Assembly: GCA_947630885.1 (NCBI GenBank)
Contig: CANRJI010000007.1
Location: 1-21,062 of the forward strand
Direction of reading: 5' to 3'
DNA length: 21,062 nt
Source: an uncultured Bacilli bacterium
GTDB taxonomy: Bacteria; Bacillota_I; Bacilli_A; RF39; UBA660
The notes beneath the pieces were generated by a model. It saw only the letters and a list, made by a program, of their open reading frames with translations, was not told the DNA's origin and ran no database searches. Made by a program: the position numbers and the translations under genes. Positions 16,972-21,062 of this stretch are shown here, one piece after another. The stretch's first letter is position 1, and each line of letters begins with the position of its first letter.

Positions 16972-17955
16972 TTATATACCATTATCTAATACTTTTAAAT
17001 AGTTACTGAGAATATTTTTTAACTCAATCGAAGTCGTAGCTTTAAATATTTCTGTTTTTATCTTTTGTGCTCCAGGTAATCCTTTAATATACCATGAAGC
17101 ATGACCTCTCATTTCTAGTACCGCAACTTTCTCCGACTTTATTTCTAGCAAGTAATCCAAATGATGAAAACACATTTCAATTTTTTCCTTATAACTAGGT
17201 TTAGGAATAATTTTACCACTATTTAAATAAGTAATAATTTCTTTCATAAGCCATGGATTTCCTAAAACACCTCTTCCGATCATAATGGCATCACATCCAG
17301 TATACTCAAGAGTCCTTTTAGCACTTTCAATATCAGTAATATCACCATTAGCTATAACTGGTATCGATACACTTTCTTTAACTTTTTTAATAATATCCAA
17401 GTCAACCTTACCAGAATAACCTTGACTTCTCGTCCTTCCATGAATAGTTATGGCACTAGCTCCCGCTTCTTCAATTATTTTAGCAACTTCTGGAGCATTA
17501 ATACTGTCATTATCCCAACCACTTCTAATTTTAACCGTAACTGGAACATGAACAGCTTTAACAACTGCCGAAACAATTTCTTTTATTTTTTCAGGTGACT
17601 TAAGAAGAGCCGCTCCAGCCTGTGACTTAATAGCAACTTTTGGTACAGGACATCCCATATTAATATCAATAATATCCGGCTTCATTATTTCTTCAACCAT
17701 TTTAGCGGCTTCGACAAAAGTATCAACATCACTTCCAAATATCTGTTGTGCAATAGGCCTTTCTTCATCAGATACATATAACATATCTTTCGTTTTCTTA
17801 CTATTATATATAAGTCCTTTATCACTAACCATTTCAGCATATACTAAAGAACATCCCATTTCTTTAATAATTCTTCGGAAAGCACTATTACAAATACCAG
17901 CCATTGGCGCTAAAACAACATTATTCTTAATTTCAATATTCCCTATTTTAAACAT
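16972..17955 (-). CDS. dusB: tRNA-dihydrouridine synthase (DusB-type)
   Basis: An FMN-dependent enzyme that reduces specific uridines in the tRNA D-loop to dihydrouridine. It has 327 residues, the usual length. The TIM-barrel opens with VVLAPMAGICNSAFRR (13-28). The catalytic cysteine is Cys102 in INMGCPVPKV. Later motifs are VKIRSGWD (141-148), HGRTRSQGYSG (172-182, RNA/FMN phosphate contact), IPVIANGDI (198-206) and MIGRGVLGNPW (225-235, FMN phosphate loop). A C-terminal helical domain of about 80 residues follows. The ATG has a GGTGA ribosome binding site. It is first in the operon with the RDD protein and lysS; the dusB-lysS association is a known arrangement in Bacilli. DusB is the best guess among Dus subfamilies. 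Confidence 0.93.
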   Translation of the reverse strand: MFKIGNIEIKNNVVLAPMAGICNSAFRRIIKEMGCSLVYAEMVSDKGLIYNSKKTKDMLYVSDEERPIAQQIFGSDVDTFVEAAKMVEEIMKPDIIDINMGCPVPKVAIKSQAGAALLKSPEKIKEIVSAVVKAVHVPVTVKIRSGWDNDSINAPEVAKIIEEAGASAITIHGRTRSQGYSGKVDLDIIKKVKESVSIPVIANGDITDIESAKRTLEYTGCDAIMIGRGVLGNPWLMKEIITYLNSGKIIPKPSYKEKIEMCFHHLDYLLEIKSEKVAVLEMRGHASWYIKGLPGAQKIKTEIFKATTSIELKNILSNYLKVLDNGI

Positions 17956-17976
17956 AATTAGTCACCATCTGCTAGT

Positions 17977-17985
17977 ATTTTAACA
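17977..17985 (-). promoter_or_regulatory. possible extended -10 promoter for dusB operon
   Basis: On the minus strand, TGTTAAAAT, an extended -10 element (-10 TAAAAT), about 20 bases before the dusB ATG. No good -35 is visible at the right distance. It lies downstream of the terminator at 18044, so an independent promoter is needed here. Confidence 0.35.
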
Positions 17986-18031
17986 TACAATCAAAGAAAA
18001 TAAAAGAAAACCTTTCCATTTTTTTAAACTT

Positions 18032-18062
18032 TAAAAAATAAAAAAGTAGGAACTTCCTACTT
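18032..18062 (-). terminator. terminator after rpiB-DUF1146
   Basis: AAGTAGGA (18044-18051) pairs perfectly with TCCTACTT (18055-18062) around a 3-base loop. On the minus strand it is followed by TTTTTTATTTTTT. The stop codon of the DUF1146 gene (18057-18059) lies in the stem. Confidence 0.85.
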
Positions 18063-18245
18063 AAACACATATAAAAAATCATATAAAAAATTACATAATA
18101 AATACGACATACAAAACACTAATAAAATATAAAATAATTTTGCTTGAAATTCCTTATTCTTCTTAAATATTCTATTAATATTTATACTATCCATTACATA
18201 AATAACAATTGGAATAACAATTAAATATATGACTAATTTAATCAT
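18057..18245 (-). CDS. DUF1146 family small membrane protein (YwzB-like)
   Basis: A 62-residue protein with two hydrophobic helices (about 3-19 and 35-58) joined by a basic cytoplasmic loop, INRIFKKNKEFQAK. This loop and the following LFYILLVFCMSYLLCNFLYDFL closely match the DUF1146 pattern known from Bacillus YwzB. Family function is unknown; YwzB genes often sit near ATP synthase or cell-wall genes, but here the partner is rpiB. The ATG lies inside the end of rpiB (8-base overlap) with an AAGGA site, so it is translationally coupled. Its stop codon lies within the transcription terminator stem, a very compact ending. Confidence 0.82.
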   Translation of the reverse strand: MIKLVIYLIVIPIVIYVMDSININRIFKKNKEFQAKLFYILLVFCMSYLLCNFLYDFLYVFK

Positions 18246-18672
18246 TTTCCATTTCCTTAATCATATCGTTCCTTTTTATATATTTATTAACATTTGAAAA
18301 AGGTGTTTCCACAAACTTATTAACTATTTCAAACATTAAATCCGTTGGTACTTCCTCCGACATAGCAATAACATTAGCATCATTATGTGATCTTGCTAAA
18401 GCAGCTTCACTTACTGTCGAAACTTTAGCACAATATATACCTTTCATTTTATTTAAGGCAATACTCATTCCAATTCCTGTACCACAAATAGCAACACCAT
18501 AATCAACTTCACCTTTTTGAACAGCATTACCAAGTTTCTTAGCATATACTGGAAAATCAACTGAATCTTCACTATCCGTACCATAATCAATAACTTCATG
18601 CATATATAAACTATCTTTCAATACTTTTTTCTCTCGATAGCCACGATGATCACTAGCTAAACCTATCTTCAT
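18238..18672 (-). CDS. rpiB: ribose-5-phosphate isomerase B
   Basis: It interconverts ribose 5-phosphate and ribulose 5-phosphate in the pentose phosphate pathway. It has 144 residues from the ATG used here. Motifs: MKIGLASDHRG (1-11, Asp8/His9), the base cysteine Cys63 in AICGTGIGMSIA with the anion-hole GTGIG, NKMKGIYCAKV (74-84) and SHNDANVIAM (95-104, His96). The alternative galactose-6-phosphate isomerase (LacA/LacB) is less likely because the gene stands alone without a lac cluster. The longer reading from an upstream GTG is rejected: AAAGGA lies inside that extension and is positioned for the ATG at 18672. It overlaps the DUF1146 gene by 8 bases, forming a two-gene operon. Confidence 0.93.
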   Translation of the reverse strand: MKIGLASDHRGYREKKVLKDSLYMHEVIDYGTDSEDSVDFPVYAKKLGNAVQKGEVDYGVAICGTGIGMSIALNKMKGIYCAKVSTVSEAALARSHNDANVIAMSEEVPTDLMFEIVNKFVETPFSNVNKYIKRNDMIKEMEND

Positions 18673-18697
18673 TATCTCATCCTTTCTCACTAAGATA

Positions 18698-18706
18698 ATT
18701 CTATCA
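18698..18706 (-). promoter_or_regulatory. possible extended -10 promoter for rpiB
   Basis: On the minus strand, TGATAGAAT about 25 bases before the rpiB ATG, an extended -10 with one mismatch. The -35 region is poor. The gap is shared with the divergent transglutaminase-like gene. Confidence 0.4.
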
Positions 18707-18752
18707 CAAAAAGAAAGAAAAATACATCCTTTATCATAAAGTAGTCATTAAG

Positions 18753-18781
18753 TTTACAAAAATATTAGACCCAATTATTAG
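18753..18781 (+). promoter_or_regulatory. candidate promoter for the transglutaminase-like gene
   Basis: TTTACA (18753-18758), a 17-base spacer and TATTAG (18776-18781). If used, transcription would start only about five bases before the ATG at 18793, giving a practically leaderless mRNA. The -10 matches only 4/6 consensus positions, so this is tentative. Confidence 0.35.
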
Positions 18782-18792
18782 CATGATTATCA

Positions 18793-19827
18793 ATGTTGAC
18801 AAAAAATGAAAGTGATGATTATATTCTTAAGCATGCTGAAACTATTTATGTCGACTATGAAACATTATATAATCATACTGATTTTCTATTTAGAGTAATA
18901 AGTTTACTACAAAAAAATAATAGCAAACTTGAAATATCTTGTGAAAATTATGCTTGCCTAGAAATAATTGATAAATATTTAAAAGAAAGAATGCCATTAA
19001 CAATTATGTTAGATGACGATTTTGAAAATAGAGACCGTTCATATATAGATACCAGAAAATTCGATAAATTCGCTGTTAGTTTACCATTGACATATTTAAT
19101 GTGGAATGCAAATTTTCCAAATACAACTCAAGTAAATATGTTTAAACTACTTAATAATTTAACACCTGCTAATGGTAATAAAACATTATCAAAAGATACT
19201 TTACTCCAAATAAAAGAAATAGTCTTAAAACTACAAGAAATAGGTGCAGAAGATGATTTACAAAAAATAATATTAATATCTAATTATCTTCAAAGAAACG
19301 TACAATATGTCTCAGGAACAGAAAGCGAAGCTAGCGATGGAATCTACATCGTATCTTCTCCTCTATCTTCCGACAAACTAGATACTAATGCTGGTTTAAT
19401 AGAAACCGTTATAAATGAAAACTATGGCTTATGCATGGGAATTGCTAATACGACAACAGTACTTTTAAATAATCCAATATTAAATATAAATGTAAGAAGT
19501 ATGTTCGGTTGTAGCCACGTTTGGAATATAGTAAAAGTAAATAATACATTTTACTATATGGACAATACTTGGAATATAACAAGAAATGACAATAGATTAT
19601 ATGAAGCACTTAAAGCCAAATCATTTTCCCATAAATATCTCCTTTTAGGAAGAAAATGTTCAGAAGAAATAGGACATCACATACCTGAAAATTCTAATAT
19701 AAATATACCTAATTTATCGCAAAGTAATTATAGTCCTGAAGAAATTGAAAAAGCAAAACACGTATTATCAAGAAAAATATCATTTACATATCCCGATAAA
19801 TTAGCATTTCCAAGCCATAAAAAATAA
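18793..19827 (+). CDS. transglutaminase-like (papain-fold) protein, orphan
   Basis: A 344-residue soluble protein with no signal peptide or membrane segment, so probably cytoplasmic. Residues 155-172 (DLQKIILISNYLQRNVQY) match the helix that leads into transglutaminase-like domains. The likely catalytic triad follows: Cys214 in YGLCMGIANTTTVLL, His242 in CSHVWNIV and Asp257 in YYMDNTWN. The first 150 residues form a separate helical region I do not recognise, and the Lys/Ser-rich tail after 290 looks disordered. The fold can be a cysteine protease, peptide amidase or transglutaminase; activity cannot be chosen from sequence. A stop codon lies just upstream and no ribosome binding site is visible before the ATG. 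ATA dominates its Ile codons, unlike the plus-strand envelope gene at 8455. It stands alone between rpiB and the next orphan gene. Confidence 0.75.
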   Translation: MLTKNESDDYILKHAETIYVDYETLYNHTDFLFRVISLLQKNNSKLEISCENYACLEIIDKYLKERMPLTIMLDDDFENRDRSYIDTRKFDKFAVSLPLTYLMWNANFPNTTQVNMFKLLNNLTPANGNKTLSKDTLLQIKEIVLKLQEIGAEDDLQKIILISNYLQRNVQYVSGTESEASDGIYIVSSPLSSDKLDTNAGLIETVINENYGLCMGIANTTTVLLNNPILNINVRSMFGCSHVWNIVKVNNTFYYMDNTWNITRNDNRLYEALKAKSFSHKYLLLGRKCSEEIGHHIPENSNINIPNLSQSNYSPEEIEKAKHVLSRKISFTYPDKLAFPSHKK

Positions 19828-19911
19828 CATAGTAAAAACATAAAATCTTACTTTCAAACTGTTGACAAATGAAACTTTCATAAAAAAAGAAGATCATTAT
19901 CATTAATAAGT

Positions 19912-19950
19912 ATGAACTATATACGTTGGATTCTTTCAACGTTTACTTAG
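19912..19950 (+). other. possible 12-residue leader ORF
   Basis: ATG to TAG encodes MNYIRWILSTFT and spans the first hairpin of the dyad cluster upstream of the 20036 gene. There is no clear ribosome binding site before it. It may be chance in AT-rich DNA; it is listed because short ORFs with overlapping hairpins can act as attenuators. Confidence 0.15.
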
Positions 19951-19979
19951 TAAGTATACAATTTTTTAAGTAAAATTGT
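19923..19979. promoter_or_regulatory. cluster of three inverted repeats upstream of the 20036 gene
   Basis: Three dyads lie within 57 bases: ACGTTG...CAACGT (19923-19928 with 19937-19942), the odd palindrome ACTTAGTAAGT (about 19945-19955) and ACAATTTT...AAAATTGT (19958-19965 with 19972-19979). They abut the promoter at 19979. They could be operators for a repressor, RNA hairpins from a promoter further upstream, or the terminator of the preceding gene; the third has no clear T-run after it. The rest of this 208-base gap shows no gene. Confidence 0.5.
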
Positions 19980-20006
19980 TGAAAAGATCTTATAATATAG
20001 TATAAT
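19979..20006 (+). promoter_or_regulatory. promoter for the 20036 gene
   Basis: TTGAAA (19979-19984), a 16-base spacer and a perfect TATAAT (20001-20006); a second TATAAT lies at 19991-19996. The leader then carries a GGAGGA ribosome binding site ten bases before the ATG. Confidence 0.7.
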
Positions 20007-20035
20007 TTAATTGTAACATGGAGGAATGATGTGAA

Positions 20036-20977
20036 ATGGGAAAAGTATACCATGGAAGTTCAGTGAGAGGGCTTACGATGTTAGAGCCTCGTGAATCAAC
20101 ACATGGCAATTATGTTTATGCTACACCAGATAGAAATTTGGCAATTATTTTTTCAAAAAGGTGTGGCGATGATTGTACATATGCTTTATACAGAAATGAT
20201 AAAAAACAGCCATGGCAACTTGTAGAGAGAATACCTGGTGCATTTAAAACAATGTTTAGTAATAGTGCATCAATTTATACTTTAGATGATGCAACATTCA
20301 AAGATATACATACTGGTTTTGTAGAAGTTGTTTCTGAAGTTAGTGTTAAAACGGAAAGTGAAGAGTTTGTTGAAAATGTTTATGATAGTATTAAAAAATT
20401 AGCTAGCGAAGGTAAAGTTGAATTATATTTCTACCCAGATAAACCTAAGGAAATACCAGAAGATAGCTCTGATTTAATTGACCTACAACTAAGGCTAAAT
20501 CAAATAAATAAGGTGCCTGCTACTAAAAGACCTCTTGGAAGATTAGTGTTATTACATCCTGATTTAATGCATAAAGTTAATGAGAAAGTAGTTGAATTAG
20601 GCTTTGAACCATATACAAAAGAAGATTTAATAAATTTATTTGTTAATGCTGTTATCAAGCAAGGAATTTATCCAGATTGTGAGCAATATTTAGATTCTAT
20701 CATTCAATCTATTTCAATGATTTATCCTGAATTATTACCTATTTTAAATGAAAAATTATCGTTTTTATCAAAAACTAGAGAAGAAAAAATAATATATATG
20801 ATAGATGAATTATTTAGTAAATTCAATATGAATCCAGAAGAAATACAACAATTAAAGGATAAGTATTGTGCGATGCTTAAGGTTGAGAATAGTAATTTTG
20901 CTGAAATAGGCCAAGAAATAATTGATTTGTCAAGAAAAATAATATCCGCGAAACAAAGTAAAATAGTAAAAAAATGA
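20036..20977 (+). CDS. putative ADP-ribosyltransferase-fold protein, orphan
   Basis: A 313-residue soluble protein without signal peptide. The N-terminus, VYHGSSVRGLTMLEPR (4-19) then GNYVYATPDRNLAIIF (24-39), has the layout of the ADP-ribosyltransferase superfamily: a His in a YHG strand that would contact NAD, then a Tyr in a YVYAT strand followed by a helix. A third catalytic residue is uncertain; Glu98 or Glu101 in FVEVVSEVSV are candidates. Residues 150-313 are helical and charged and may be a target-binding or regulatory domain. I recall similar hypothetical proteins in gut Bacillota but no characterised one. The ATG is fixed by an in-frame TGA nine bases upstream and a GGAGGA site. Only about 2 of some 30 Ile codons are ATC, against more than half in the first third of the gene at 8455, suggesting foreign origin. 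Confidence 0.6.
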   Translation: MGKVYHGSSVRGLTMLEPRESTHGNYVYATPDRNLAIIFSKRCGDDCTYALYRNDKKQPWQLVERIPGAFKTMFSNSASIYTLDDATFKDIHTGFVEVVSEVSVKTESEEFVENVYDSIKKLASEGKVELYFYPDKPKEIPEDSSDLIDLQLRLNQINKVPATKRPLGRLVLLHPDLMHKVNEKVVELGFEPYTKEDLINLFVNAVIKQGIYPDCEQYLDSIIQSISMIYPELLPILNEKLSFLSKTREEKIIYMIDELFSKFNMNPEEIQQLKDKYCAMLKVENSNFAEIGQEIIDLSRKIISAKQSKIVKK

Positions 20978-20992
20978 AACGCTAAAATAAAT

Positions 20993-21017
20993 AACCACGC
21001 CTAAAAGACGTGGTTTT
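20993..21017 (+). terminator. hairpin after the 20036 gene, terminator or mobile-element end
   Basis: AACCACG (20993-20999) pairs with CGTGGTT (21009-21015), with one mismatch and two more pairs inside, then a short T-run. Its position 15 bases after the stop suits a terminator, but the T-run is weak. The GC-rich stem also resembles hairpins at IS200/IS605-type ends. Confidence 0.55.
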
Positions 21018-21022
21018 CACAT

Positions 21023-21035
21023 GGCCTATAAGGCC
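21023..21035. repeat. short perfect palindrome at the window edge
   Basis: GGCCT and AGGCC flank ATA. This strikingly GC-rich 5-bp dyad in AT-rich DNA lies only seven bases after the preceding hairpin. The last 27 bases of the window contain no recognisable gene. Confidence 0.5.
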
Positions 21036-21062
21036 CTAATATCTGCAAACCCACAAATGAAG

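Noticed and set aside
19862..19890. TTGACA at 19862-19867 as a promoter
   Set aside because: No -10 element occurs at 15-19 bases downstream, only an A-run.
19890..19910. Fur-like ATCATTATCATTAAT stretch
   Set aside because: It matches the Fur consensus poorly and could be chance in AT-rich DNA.

Overview
The window is AT-rich, densely packed bacterial chromosome of Bacillota type, most likely an uncultured Bacilli or Mollicutes-related gut lineage. Supporting signs are strong AGGAGG-type ribosome binding sites, sigma-A style promoters, and conserved Bacillus-like genes and gene pairs (DUF951 next to ychF, dusB near lysS, YitT and DUF1146 proteins). The genetic code is the standard bacterial one. 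A release factor 2 gene with its classic UGA frameshift is present, and TGA serves as a stop codon, so this is not a Mycoplasma-type UGA=Trp genome. The lineage placement is inference; no rRNA is present.

From left to right: (1) 1-2997, minus strand: prfB (RF2, with the programmed +1 frameshift) followed by two tandem YitT membrane proteins, closed by a terminator at 2-44. (2) 3062-3573: a single plus-strand gene for a small membrane-anchored protein of unknown function, with an excellent promoter of its own. (3) 3568-8252, minus strand: a DUF951 protein, an AbgT-family transporter, the translation-associated ATPase YchF and an oligoendopeptidase F. A terminator after the transporter is physically fused to a new promoter for ychF. 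(4) 8389-10825, plus strand: two membrane-anchored extracellular proteins, one with two copies of a module of unknown function and one with a NAGPA-type phosphodiester glycosidase domain. They form a cell-envelope pair. (5) 10834-13149, minus: ClpC, without the usual ctsR-mcsA-mcsB genes. (6) 13284-14753, minus: a multi-pass YfcC/DcuC-like transporter with its own promoter and terminator. (7) 14895-17955, minus: dusB, an RDD membrane protein and lysS, a tRNA modification and charging operon. (8) 18057-18672, minus: rpiB with a DUF1146 membrane protein.

The right end (18753-21062) has a different character. Two plus-strand orphan genes lie there: a cytoplasmic transglutaminase-like protein with a visible Cys/His/Asp triad and no ribosome binding site, and a protein whose N-terminus looks like an ADP-ribosyltransferase fold. 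Both use Ile codons differently from the plus-strand gene at 8455. The second has a cluster of inverted repeats upstream, and two hairpins just after it could be a terminator or the end of an IS200/IS605-type element running off the window. This is the most likely accessory region and the best place to look for something undescribed. No CRISPR array, tRNA, rRNA or intact transposase gene was seen. No gene-free stretch exceeds about 210 bases.
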